DNA of 22,459 nt from an uncultured Christensenellaceae bacterium. Lineage in GTDB: Bacteria > Bacillota > Clostridia > Christensenellales > Pumilibacteraceae. Location: contig CAJUKR010000026.1 of the NCBI GenBank assembly GCA_910587025.1, positions 1-22,459 on the forward strand, read 5' to 3'. The first letter of the stretch is position 1. Each line of letters starts with the position of its first letter. Below are positions 15,195-22,459 of the stretch, in pieces. Below the pieces are notes generated by a model that searched no databases, was not told the DNA's origin, and saw only the letters and a program-made list of their open reading frames with translations. The translations under genes and the position numbers were made by a program.

Positions 15195-15875
15195 CTATCT
15201 CAGATATTCCATAAGAAAAGCATATTTTTTAAGCAATTCTTTTTGCTCCGCATAGTCCGGCATATATGATTTTACGAGTTCCCAAAACTCGCGCGAGTGG
15301 TTGAGACATACTGCGTGGCACAGTTCGTGTACGATGACGTAATCGGCCAGTCGGCGCGGCAACAGAATAAGGCGCCAGTTCAACTGTATATATTTTTCCG
15401 CCGAACAGCTTCCCCATTTTCCGCCTGCGTTTGTGATTCCGAATCCGTCATATCGTACGTTCATTACGTTTGCCGCGTTTTCGGTTTTTACCTGAAGTTC
15501 GGTTTCGGCACGCGCGGACAAAACACGTTTAAGATGCTTTTTCAGTTTATCCTTATCGCCTGTCATCGACTTCGGTATTATTACTTTGTGACGCTCAAGC
15601 GTCAGTCGCGCTTTGTCCGTATATTCGTGACATATGGGATGTCCGTACAGATAAAATCGGGAAAAATCCAGTATTCCCGGAAGCAACCCGCTGATATTCG
15701 CGTTTTGCTCGCAGAGCTTGCGTCTTATCCACTCCGACTTGGATTGCACGAATTCGTCGATTTTATACTTGCCCTGCTCCGATTCGTAATATTTCGGAGC
15801 GCATACTTTTACGGTATCGTTAGTGATCTTTATCGATACGGTCTGCCTTTTTGAGTATTCCACAACGTAGTCCAT
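15195..15875 (-). CDS. YgjP-type (M48-like/SprT-like) zinc metalloprotease domain protein
   Basis: A 226-residue protein of the YgjP/DUF45 family. The C-terminal half has the zinc site HELCH (183-187) with a third ligand at His193 (NHSREFW), preceded by the family motif WGSCS (154-158) and QLNWRLILLP. The N-terminal ~130 residues form the family's beta-rich and helical lead-in (WIRRKL ... YLYGHPI). Homologues are cytoplasmic, often called M48 or SprT-like peptidases; substrates are not established here. The start is ATG 15875, the predicted first base of the mRNA; an upstream in-frame extension would run through the promoter. It is divergent from the PadR-like gene, and the two share a 104-base promoter region. 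Confidence 0.9.
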   Translation of the reverse strand: MDYVVEYSKRQTVSIKITNDTVKVCAPKYYESEQGKYKIDEFVQSKSEWIRRKLCEQNANISGLLPGILDFSRFYLYGHPICHEYTDKARLTLERHKVIIPKSMTGDKDKLKKHLKRVLSARAETELQVKTENAANVMNVRYDGFGITNAGGKWGSCSAEKYIQLNWRLILLPRRLADYVIVHELCHAVCLNHSREFWELVKSYMPDYAEQKELLKKYAFLMEYLR

Positions 15876-15881
15876 GTGTAA

Positions 15882-15910
15882 ATTATAGGCGTTTTTTGTC
15901 GGAAAGTCAA
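15882..15910 (-). promoter_or_regulatory. Leaderless promoter of the YgjP-like gene
   Basis: On the minus strand TTGACT (15910-15905), 17 bp, TATAAT (15887-15882), 6 bases (TTACAC), then ATG at 15875. No Shine-Dalgarno. The expected transcript start is the A of the ATG. Confidence 0.82.
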
Positions 15911-15942
15911 TCGACGAAATGCACAATTCTATAATTTATTTA

Positions 15943-15972
15943 TTGACAGACCATTGCTATGTGTGATATAAT
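15943..15972 (+). promoter_or_regulatory. Leaderless promoter of the PadR-like gene
   Basis: TTGACA (15943-15948), 18 bp, TATAAT (15967-15972), 7 bases (ACCAAGT), then ATG at 15980. No Shine-Dalgarno. The expected transcript start is 15979 or 15980. An in-frame ATG at 15959 lies in the promoter spacer and cannot be the start from this promoter. Confidence 0.82.
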
Positions 15973-15979
15973 ACCAAGT

Positions 15980-17785
15980 ATGATAAACACTATCAACAGT
16001 GACTTGATTCGCGGGCATATCGATACCATTATTTTGAGCGTTTTGCACGAAGGCGATCGCTATGGATACGATATTCTCGGCGAAATCGAAAAGAAGAGCG
16101 ACGGCAGATATATTCTGAAGCAGCCCACTCTTTACAGCTGTTTGAAGCGACTTGAGTCGCAGGGGTTTATATATAAATATTGGGGTACGGAAACCGCTGG
16201 CGGTCGCCGTACATATTATTCTTTGACCGAAATGGGCAAAGAACTTTTTCTTAAGAATAAGGATGAGTGGAAATTTTCGCGCGGCGTTATCGATAAGCTG
16301 ATCTCGACGTCGGACGACGTGATAGATGCGGACACTCTTTATGTCGCCGTCCCCGCCGATTCCGTACCAGCGCAATCGGAAGAAAAAGATGCGGAGCTCG
16401 AAACTCAGACCGAAGAAAATGAGGTTCGTGTCGCCGAAGCCGACGAAATTTCGTCGGAAAGCAACGCCGTCGAAGAATTTACGATCGAACAGGCATATGC
16501 CGATGTACTTGCCGAAGCCGAAAAAGCCGAGATCAGACGCACCATGAATTCGGATAACGCGGCGGCCGAATTCGGCTCCCCCGCTTATGAGTCCTATTAT
16601 AACGGTTATACGACCGGCAATACGAGCAATACCGAAGCATACAGCTATGCCGACAGATTGTCGCACGAAACGGTCGAAGTGGTCGGTAATCATGACGATG
16701 AAGATTATGAGTCGTCTTATTTCGCAAAAGACGTCGGCGACGATGAGTACGACGACGAGGTATCGGACGAACTCGAAGATGAAGAAGAATATTCCGATGC
16801 CGAAGATTTTGTTGCAGACGAAGCCGAGGAAGAAGACAGAGCCGATAATTCTGCGTATATAGATTATTCGCGCGCGCCGTCGGACAAGCCTTTTTACACC
16901 GACAGTGATTTTTACGAAGAATCCAGAGCGGAAGCCGAATCCATAGAAGTGGAAACGCACGACAGCGTTTTATTCAGAAGTTACGACGCGACGGAATTGT
17001 CCGAGGAAACCACTCGCGATATGATTGTAGAACGTGAATATCGCAATGTGATCCGACAACTGCTTAACGGCGATATCGATGCCGAAACATATTACGAGGA
17101 TATGATCGCCCGTGCCGAAGCAAGCGCCGAAGCCGACGAAGTGGCAGCTACGAATAATTCCGAACTGGATATCGTCGAACAGGCAGAGAGTACGGATGAC
17201 GAGCCCGAAATTACGCAGATTGTTTCTACGCCGCAACAGCAAGATGATTTCGACAATTTGATGGTGTCCGTCCGAAGTATGGGCGACGACATACGCATAC
17301 GCACATACAACGGATCGGTAACAAAAGAATATAACAGTCTTTATCATTATTATTCGAATAAACTTTTGTTGTTTAAGTACGGTATAATGTTTGCAATAAT
17401 GATACTCGAGATCATTGTGCCGTATTTCGTAATCAAACTCGGTCTCGGGATAAATATCGTGGCGGAATTGCCTGTATTGGTCGCTTCGGTCGTACTTGCG
17501 GCGCTCTTCCCCATCTATTCGATTTCCGCTTATCTGATAGATCCGTTTAAGCGTAAGCGCTATGATTTCGAATTGAAAACTTCGCTGATATGCCGTTTGG
17601 GCATAATGGTTCTCATGCTTGTGTTGGTATATGCCGCAAACGTTGTATTCTATATGGATATATCGTTCGAAGCAGAATATGCGTTCAGTCTTATAACGCC
17701 GGCACTGCTTACGACCAATATTCCGCTCGCTTCGTTGATATTCAAGCAACTTTACGACACGGGCAAGTTTGCGGTCGAACAATGA
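15980..17785 (+). CDS. Membrane-anchored PadR-family transcriptional regulator
   Basis: A 601-residue protein with three parts. Residues ~8-105 are a PadR winged helix (IILSVLHEGDRYGYDILGEI, QPTLYSCLKRLESQGFI, the wing GGRRTYYSLTEMG). Residues ~110-455 are low-complexity, probably disordered, with a very acidic core at ~235-290 (for example DDEYDDEVSDELEDEEEYSD) and a likely helix at ~347-382. Residues ~463-588 contain four hydrophobic segments (about 464-486, 495-517, 535-557, 567-588), consistent with membrane helices. The DNA-binding head would stay in the cytoplasm. PadR proteins are usually 100-190 residues, soluble, and often paired with a separate membrane protein; here the two may be fused. 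Ligand and targets are unknown. It is the only plus-strand gene after 13.3 kb, and a terminator shared with the ynbB-like gene follows. Confidence 0.87.
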   Translation: MINTINSDLIRGHIDTIILSVLHEGDRYGYDILGEIEKKSDGRYILKQPTLYSCLKRLESQGFIYKYWGTETAGGRRTYYSLTEMGKELFLKNKDEWKFSRGVIDKLISTSDDVIDADTLYVAVPADSVPAQSEEKDAELETQTEENEVRVAEADEISSESNAVEEFTIEQAYADVLAEAEKAEIRRTMNSDNAAAEFGSPAYESYYNGYTTGNTSNTEAYSYADRLSHETVEVVGNHDDEDYESSYFAKDVGDDEYDDEVSDELEDEEEYSDAEDFVADEAEEEDRADNSAYIDYSRAPSDKPFYTDSDFYEESRAEAESIEVETHDSVLFRSYDATELSEETTRDMIVEREYRNVIRQLLNGDIDAETYYEDMIARAEASAEADEVAATNNSELDIVEQAESTDDEPEITQIVSTPQQQDDFDNLMVSVRSMGDDIRIRTYNGSVTKEYNSLYHYYSNKLLLFKYGIMFAIMILEIIVPYFVIKLGLGINIVAELPVLVASVVLAALFPIYSISAYLIDPFKRKRYDFELKTSLICRLGIMVLMLVLVYAANVVFYMDISFEAEYAFSLITPALLTTNIPLASLIFKQLYDTGKFAVEQ

Positions 17786-17812
17786 TGCTCCGTAAAAACA
17801 AATTTTATCGAC

Positions 17813-17860
17813 ATGAAAAATGCACCCACTTAAGTCGTTTGACTTTCTGGGTGCATTTCA
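17813..17860. terminator. Bidirectional terminator between the PadR-like and YnbB-like genes
   Basis: AAATGCACCCA (17818-17828) pairs perfectly with TGGGTGCATTT (17848-17858). An inner stem, AAGTC (17832-17836) with GACTT (17841-17845), closes a GTTT loop. The A run on the left serves as the U tract for the minus-strand gene; the T tract on the plus side is short. Confidence 0.85.
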
Positions 17861-17891
17861 ATATTCGGTGGGGTTTTTATATTATTAAAGG

Positions 17892-19112
17892 CTATCTTAT
17901 CTCGAAACTTTCCAGACAGCGCGTAAGTGCGATTTTCGTGTGCTCGTAAGTTATTCCGCCTTGAATATAAAGCGAGTACGGAGGACGCACCGGAGCATCT
18001 GCGCTCAACTCGATGGATGATCCTTGAACAAAAGTTCCGGCAGCCATAATGACTTTGTCTTCATACCCCGGCATATCCCACGGCTCGGGCAGAGCGAACC
18101 CGTCTATCGGCGAAGAGGCTTGTACCGCCCGACAGAATGAAATCATTTTATTTTTATCATCGAAGTCCACCACACGCACTATATCGCCGGCATCGTCTTC
18201 GGCCGACGGAAAAACTTTATACCCGAGCTTTTCCATTACCGCGGCAATCAGCAAACCGCCCTTGCGGGCTTGCGCGACAACGTGCGGAGCAACAAACAAT
18301 CCCTGATAGAAATTTCTGTAAGAATGCTCGTAAGAGCCGATTTCGGAGCCTACACCGGGCGCGGTAAGCCGCATGGCTATTTTATCGACAAGCGATTTAT
18401 CGCCCGCCACATACCCTCCCGTGGGTGCGAGAGCGCCTCCGGGGTTTTTGATCAACGAACCCATTATGAGATTCGCGCCGACCTCTGCGGGCTCGAGCTT
18501 TTCGACGAATTCGCCGTAACAATTATCGATCAAAATCGGCGAATCCGAAAACTTTCCTGCAAACGAGATCAACCGTCTTATGTCCTCGATCGAAAAGCCT
18601 TTTCTTCGTTCGTATCCGGGACTGCGCTGAATGTACAACGCGCGGTAGTTTTCGTTTTTTAATTTTTTTTCAATAGCATTACAGTTCGGTAATCCGTTCT
18701 CGAGCGGCACGCAGTCGACCGAAATATTATAGTCGGCAAGAGATCCGACGTCCTTTCCGAAAATGGCTTTGTACAGAGTGTCGTAGGGCGTCCCCGTCAA
18801 TACGAGCATTTTGTCTCCGGGCTTCAGCACGCCGAACAGCGCTACGGAAATCGTGTGTGTACCGGACGCAAAATGCGGCGAAACGAGCGCCGATTCCGTC
18901 CCGAATGTTTTAGCAAAAAGCTCCGACAACTTGTCGCGACCGTCGTCGCCGTAACCGTACCCCGTGGACGGCATGAAATGACGCGCGGACACGCGACAGT
19001 CGATAAAAGCGTCCAGTACTTTTTTTTGATTGAACAGCGCTATGTCGTCTATTTCGCAAAATTTTTCCGCGTATTGCGTTTCCGCTTGTTTGATCAGTTC
19101 AGAGTAATTCAA
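17892..19112 (-). CDS. YnbB-type PLP-dependent enzyme (methionine gamma-lyase / aluminum resistance family)
   Basis: A 406-residue fold-type I PLP enzyme of the YnbB family (often labelled aluminum resistance protein or methionine gamma-lyase family). The PLP lysine is in GSLIKNPGG (Lys222 from the chosen start) and the ring-nitrogen aspartate in LIDNCYGEF (Asp196). HFASGTHTISVALFGVL and PSTGYGYGDDGRDKL are also typical. True activity and substrate are not established. I choose the TTG at 19112 as start: it gives NYSELIKQAE..., like other family members, and overlaps the miaA stop as TTGA. Longer starts would run inside miaA. In Firmicutes this gene is commonly near miaA and hfq; no hfq is present here. 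Last gene of mutS-mutL-miaA-ynbB. Confidence 0.92.
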   Translation of the reverse strand: MNYSELIKQAETQYAEKFCEIDDIALFNQKKVLDAFIDCRVSARHFMPSTGYGYGDDGRDKLSELFAKTFGTESALVSPHFASGTHTISVALFGVLKPGDKMLVLTGTPYDTLYKAIFGKDVGSLADYNISVDCVPLENGLPNCNAIEKKLKNENYRALYIQRSPGYERRKGFSIEDIRRLISFAGKFSDSPILIDNCYGEFVEKLEPAEVGANLIMGSLIKNPGGALAPTGGYVAGDKSLVDKIAMRLTAPGVGSEIGSYEHSYRNFYQGLFVAPHVVAQARKGGLLIAAVMEKLGYKVFPSAEDDAGDIVRVVDFDDKNKMISFCRAVQASSPIDGFALPEPWDMPGYEDKVIMAAGTFVQGSSIELSADAPVRPPYSLYIQGGITYEHTKIALTRCLESFEIR

Positions 19113-20014
19113 TGTTCCGAAAATTCCTTTACGGCGTTGTTTGCCGATTCGTAATTCCAATTGGTTACAAACGCTTTTTTGCGCCACTTAATCCATTTGA
19201 AAAACGTTTGCTGTTTTTTTATGAGTGCATGATATCCGTGTCGCATATCCGCTTCGATTTCTTCACGCGTGAGTCCGTTCTTGAGTCCGCACACTGCTTC
19301 CGCATAGCCCACGCTGCCGAGCGCTCTGCAACCGAAATATCTCTCCAGCCCGGCGACTTCCCGAAGAAAACCGCCGTCGATCATTTTACTTATTCTTTTT
19401 GCGGCTTTCGCATCGATCGCTTCACGATCCGCATCCATAACAACAAGCAACGCGTCGTACGCTTCCCTGTCCGGATCGGGAGCGGGCATATCTCCCGGAG
19501 AAAGCAATAATTCGAGTCTGCGAGTAATCCTCGGCATATCGTTTTCACGCACGGGCGTATTAGGTTCCAATTCTTTGAGCCTCAAATATAAATAACCCGT
19601 GCCGTGCCGTTTTTCCGCTTCGATAAGTTCTTCGCGCATATTCGCATCGGGACCCACATGTCCGCAGTCGTATCCGTGTAACAAAGCGTTTATATAAAAA
19701 CCCGTGCCGCCTACGAGTATCGGCAATTTTCCGCGCGATATAATGTCCGTGATTATAGGTTTCGCTTCGGTCATGAAGTCGACTACGGTAAAAGATTCGT
19801 CGGGTTCTTTTATGTTTATCAAGTAATGCGGAATGCCGCGCATCTCCTCTTTCGTGATTTTTCCCGAGCCAATATCCAGGTATTTATATATCTGGACGGA
19901 ATCCGCGCCTATGATCTCTCCGTTATGCTTTAATGCAAGCTCGACGGCATAATCCGACTTGCCGATACATGTAGGGCCGCCTATCACCACGATTTTTTCT
20001 TTATGACTGTTCAT
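19109..20014 (-). CDS. miaA: tRNA dimethylallyltransferase
   Basis: A 301-residue MiaA, which transfers a dimethylallyl group to N6 of A37 in tRNAs reading codons that start with U. It has the P-loop GGPTCIGKS (12-20), ADSVQIYKYLDIGSGK for substrate and tRNA binding, GIPHYLI, and VGGTGFYINALL. The C terminus has RxLEL-type helices and the KKQQTFFKWIKW segment that contacts tRNA. Length is normal (~300-315). The ATG overlaps the mutL TGA by four bases (ATGA), and its own TGA overlaps the next start (TTGA), so translation is coupled on both sides. Confidence 0.97.
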   Translation of the reverse strand: MNSHKEKIVVIGGPTCIGKSDYAVELALKHNGEIIGADSVQIYKYLDIGSGKITKEEMRGIPHYLINIKEPDESFTVVDFMTEAKPIITDIISRGKLPILVGGTGFYINALLHGYDCGHVGPDANMREELIEAEKRHGTGYLYLRLKELEPNTPVRENDMPRITRRLELLLSPGDMPAPDPDREAYDALLVVMDADREAIDAKAAKRISKMIDGGFLREVAGLERYFGCRALGSVGYAEAVCGLKNGLTREEIEADMRHGYHALIKKQQTFFKWIKWRKKAFVTNWNYESANNAVKEFSEH

Positions 20015-21912
20015 ACGATACGCTTAAACCATTTTTCGATTTCGTCGCGTGTGATCTTGATTGCGATCGGTCTTCCGTGCGGACAAAACAGATCGATCCT
20101 TTTGTCCGCTATGTCCGCAATAAGGCGTTCGACTTCGGCTTCGGAAAGATCGTCTTTGCCTTTTACTGCGGCCTTGCACGCGCTTTGCATCAGTGTTTCA
20201 CGCAAAAAGCCGTGTTTCGATAATTTATCTTTCTTCAAAGACTCGATCAACACCGAAACGAAATCTTTCAGGTCGATATCCGAAAGCACGAGCGGCACGG
20301 CGGACAGAGAAAAGGAATTTCCCGAGAGTCGCCCTACGGTAAATCCCAAAGCGGAGATTTCGTCGGCATTTGCTTCGAGCATAATTGCTTCGTCCGCGGA
20401 TACTTCGAATATGTAAGGGACGAGAAGATCCTGAACGTTTCGATTGCCGTCGTCGACAGACTTCCTGAACTTGTCGTACAATAATTTTTCATGCGCGGCG
20501 TGCTGATCGAGCATGACTATCTCATTGCCTTTCTCGAGCATGATGTAAGTATTGAAAAGTTTTCCGCAATACTTACGATCGGAAAGATCTGCGTAAAAAT
20601 CCTGTTCTATACCGCTCTTTTCGGCGACCAAATCGTGGAACAATTCGTATTGTCGCGCTTTCGGCTGATTTATCGCAAAAGACGGCAATGTCGGTTCGGC
20701 ATCATCGAAAATATCAGAAACATCCGAAGGCGGAGCGTGAAGTTCGACGGGCTTCGGACGCTCGAACTTCGGATATTCGGTATCGGAAAATTTGTCCGAA
20801 ACCGTAAAAACCGCATTACGGCGAGAATCATTGACTTCGGACGAATCGCCCATGCGTTGACGGACGGCACTCAGCGAAGGATCGTCCGCATCGCTTTCCG
20901 GCGCGATCTCTATAAGTTTCGGCTTGGCGACTTCGGGCACGATAACGTCCGATATAGCCCGAGTGAGCATTTTTCGCAGTCTGTCGAAGTCGACGAATTT
21001 TACTTCCATCTTGCTCGGATGGACATTGATATCCACCATGTCCGCCGGAAGATCGATAAAGACCACATAAGACGGATATTGCCTTTTCATGAGATAATTT
21101 GAATATATGTTGTATATCCAAAACGAAATATCCGTATTGGAAACGCATCTTCCGTTGACTATCAAGGTCTGAAAAGAACGATTATGTTTTGAAAAAGCGG
21201 GCTTGTTTACATAACCATATGCTACTATGTCAGGCATATCACTATGGAAAAATTCGTGTTCTTTCAGAAAATTAGAACCGTAGACGGCGTAAATTGCTTC
21301 CTTGAGCCCCTTTCCGTCCGAACGATACATCTCCTTTCCGTTGACGGAATAAGAAAAAGAAATCTTGTAGTTTGCCAAAATGATTTTTTGTATGAGAGAG
21401 GATATATCCCCTTCTTCGCTTCTGTCCGAACGAAGAAATTTCAATCTGGCGGGTACATTTTTGAACAGATCGCATACGGTCACAGAAGTCCCGATCGGAG
21501 AGCCCGTCTGCACGCACTTCAACTCACGTCCGTTTTCGATCTCGATTTCTCCGCCGAGATCGTCCTCTCTCCTTCTCGACCGAAGGGTCACTTTTGCGAC
21601 CGAAGCTATACTCGGAAGCGCCTCGCCGCGAAACCCGAGCGTGGATATTGCGTTGAGATCTTTTATCGCACATATTTTGCTTGTGGCATGCGGAAGGAAC
21701 GCCTTTTGCAGATCGTCGAACTCCATACCGCAACCGTTATCGGTAACTTTTATATATTTGCCGCCGTCGGCTATTTCGACATCGATTTTCGTTGCGCCGC
21801 TGTCTATGCTGTTTTCGATCAGTTCCTTGGCAACAGACGCGGGCTTTTCCACGACCTCGCCCGCGGCAATGCGGTTAAATACCGAACTGTCAAGCAAATT
21901 TATTTTACTCAT
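20011..21912 (-). CDS. mutL: DNA mismatch repair protein MutL
   Basis: A 633-residue MutL, which links mismatch detection by MutS to strand incision. The N-terminal GHKL ATPase covers ~1-330 (ENSIDSGATKIDVEI, TDNGCGMEFDDL, STLGFRGEALPSIASV, NVPARLKFL). A variable linker of about 100 residues follows, then the C-terminal endonuclease and dimer domain. That domain keeps the metal-site motif DQHAAHE from Asp469, with Asp in place of the last Glu of DQHA(x)2E(x)4E, and CPHGRP from Cys610. It is therefore the latent-nuclease type found in bacteria without MutH. The ATG lies 1 base after the mutS stop, and its GGGAG ribosome-binding site is inside the end of mutS. Confidence 0.97.
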   Translation of the reverse strand: MSKINLLDSSVFNRIAAGEVVEKPASVAKELIENSIDSGATKIDVEIADGGKYIKVTDNGCGMEFDDLQKAFLPHATSKICAIKDLNAISTLGFRGEALPSIASVAKVTLRSRRREDDLGGEIEIENGRELKCVQTGSPIGTSVTVCDLFKNVPARLKFLRSDRSEEGDISSLIQKIILANYKISFSYSVNGKEMYRSDGKGLKEAIYAVYGSNFLKEHEFFHSDMPDIVAYGYVNKPAFSKHNRSFQTLIVNGRCVSNTDISFWIYNIYSNYLMKRQYPSYVVFIDLPADMVDINVHPSKMEVKFVDFDRLRKMLTRAISDVIVPEVAKPKLIEIAPESDADDPSLSAVRQRMGDSSEVNDSRRNAVFTVSDKFSDTEYPKFERPKPVELHAPPSDVSDIFDDAEPTLPSFAINQPKARQYELFHDLVAEKSGIEQDFYADLSDRKYCGKLFNTYIMLEKGNEIVMLDQHAAHEKLLYDKFRKSVDDGNRNVQDLLVPYIFEVSADEAIMLEANADEISALGFTVGRLSGNSFSLSAVPLVLSDIDLKDFVSVLIESLKKDKLSKHGFLRETLMQSACKAAVKGKDDLSEAEVERLIADIADKRIDLFCPHGRPIAIKITRDEIEKWFKRIV

Positions 21913-21913
21913 A

Positions 21914-22459
21914 TTATTCTCCCGCCTTCTCTTTCAGATCGTTTAATATATCGAACGCCGCTCTCGGACTTATATCGTCGATATTGAGTTCCCTAAGGAT
22001 TTTCAATATCTCACCGGATTTGTCCGCGCTTACGCCGAACATAGACATCTGATTGTATCTGTCGTTTGTCTTTCGCGCGATATTGAGTTTTTCAAGTTCG
22101 GCAAGCAATTCTTTTGCGCGAGTTACTACGTCTTTGGGCAGACCGGACAATCCCGCAACCTCTATGCCGAAACTGCGATTTGCACTTCCGCGAAGCACTT
22201 TGTGCATGAATACGATGCTTCCCGCCAGTTCTCTGACGGCGATTTTATAATTGCATACGCCGTCTACAACGTCTTCCAGATCGGTCAGCTCGTGGTAATG
22301 CGTAGAAAACATTACTTTCGCTTTGAAATGTTCCGAAAGATACTCCACGATCGCCCAGGCGATGCTGAGCCCGTCGTAAGTTGCCGTTCCGCGTCCGACT
22401 TCGTCAAGCAGTATCAGACTGTCGTCCGTCGCATTTTCGAGAATATACGAAACTTCGCT
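21914..22459 (-). CDS. mutS: DNA mismatch repair protein MutS, C-terminal part (5' end outside window)
   Basis: The last ~180 residues of MutS, the mismatch-binding ATPase. Reading inward from the window edge, the frame gives EVSYILENATDD, then Walker B SLILLDEVGRGT, TYDGLSIAWAIVEYL, the switch region KVMFSTHYHELTDLED, and SANRSFGIEVAGLSGLPKDVVTRAKELL, which is the helix-turn-helix dimer region. The C terminus is short and helical. The family's usual GRGTST reads GRGTAT here. The gene continues beyond base 22459, so no start is visible. First of the mutS-mutL-miaA-ynbB run. Confidence 0.96.
   Translation of the reverse strand, partial: SEVSYILENATDDSLILLDEVGRGTATYDGLSIAWAIVEYLSEHFKAKVMFSTHYHELTDLEDVVDGVCNYKIAVRELAGSIVFMHKVLRGSANRSFGIEVAGLSGLPKDVVTRAKELLAELEKLNIARKTNDRYNQMSMFGVSADKSGEILKILRELNIDDISPRAAFDILNDLKEKAGE

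Noticed and set aside
15959..15979. Upstream ATG as the start of the PadR-like gene
   Set aside because: It lies between the -35 and -10 boxes of the gene's own promoter, so it would not be on the transcript.
15929..16960. A 343-residue minus-strand open frame with many hydrophobic residues, opposite the PadR-like gene
   Set aside because: It is the mirror of the acidic linker: GAA/GAC codons read backwards as TTC/GTC give Phe and Val. No independent start signals; it would also overlap both promoters.
16380..17260. Possible coding tandem repeats in the acidic linker of the PadR-like protein
   Set aside because: The sequence is compositionally biased (Glu, Asp, Ala) but I see no repeating unit of fixed length.
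1..22459. Mobile elements, CRISPR arrays, tRNA or rRNA genes
   Set aside because: No transposase genes, no regular direct repeats and no tRNA-like cloverleaf were seen. The tyrosine recombinase stands alone among housekeeping genes, without phage or cargo genes.

Overview
The window reads as a chromosomal housekeeping segment of a low-to-mid GC Gram-positive bacterium, most likely a member of the Clostridia. The evidence is a T-box leader on thrS, an infC-rpmI-rplT operon with an attenuator leader, MutS2, an RlhA-like U32 protein next to pheT, a YnbB-type PLP enzyme after miaA, a Gram-positive type LexA, and a lone Spo0A-type DNA-binding domain. I cannot place it to genus. There are no IS elements, prophage genes, CRISPR arrays, tRNAs or rRNAs, and nothing points to recent transfer.

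Bases 1-13217 are all plus strand: pheT (3' end), a U32/RlhA-like gene, mutS2, a stand-alone Spo0A C-domain gene, T-box-thrS, leader-infC-rpmI-rplT, then rlmB-like, yebC, proA and radC packed as an operon. They meet lexA head-on across a bidirectional terminator at 13258-13295. From 13303 to 22459 all genes but one are minus strand: lexA, a XerS-like tyrosine recombinase, a YgjP-type metalloprotease, then (after the one plus-strand gene) ynbB-like, miaA, mutL and mutS (C-terminal part). The exception is a 601-residue membrane-anchored PadR regulator at 15980-17785.

The most interesting stretch is 14.0-17.8 kb. First, a 28-bp element (15142-15169) with the 11+6+11 layout of a dif site and nearly palindromic arms lies just upstream of the XerS-like recombinase gene, the arrangement known from streptococcal XerS/difSL. 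With the convergent gene polarity it suggests a single-recombinase chromosome-resolution locus at or near the replication terminus. Second, three neighbouring genes (recombinase, YgjP-like, PadR-like) have strong promoters whose -10 box ends 6-7 nt before the ATG and have no Shine-Dalgarno sequence, so they should be leaderless. Third, the PadR protein combines an N-terminal winged helix, a linker of more than 300 residues with a very acidic core, and four C-terminal membrane helices, an unusual one-component membrane regulator.

Other points: infC should start at a non-AUG codon (ATC/ATT), because the only in-frame ATG lies inside the Shine-Dalgarno; the thrS T-box carries an ACC specifier; and a 19-nt exact copy of the start of rplT lies between radC and its terminator. 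All calls come from reading the sequence and remembered family motifs; no database search was run.
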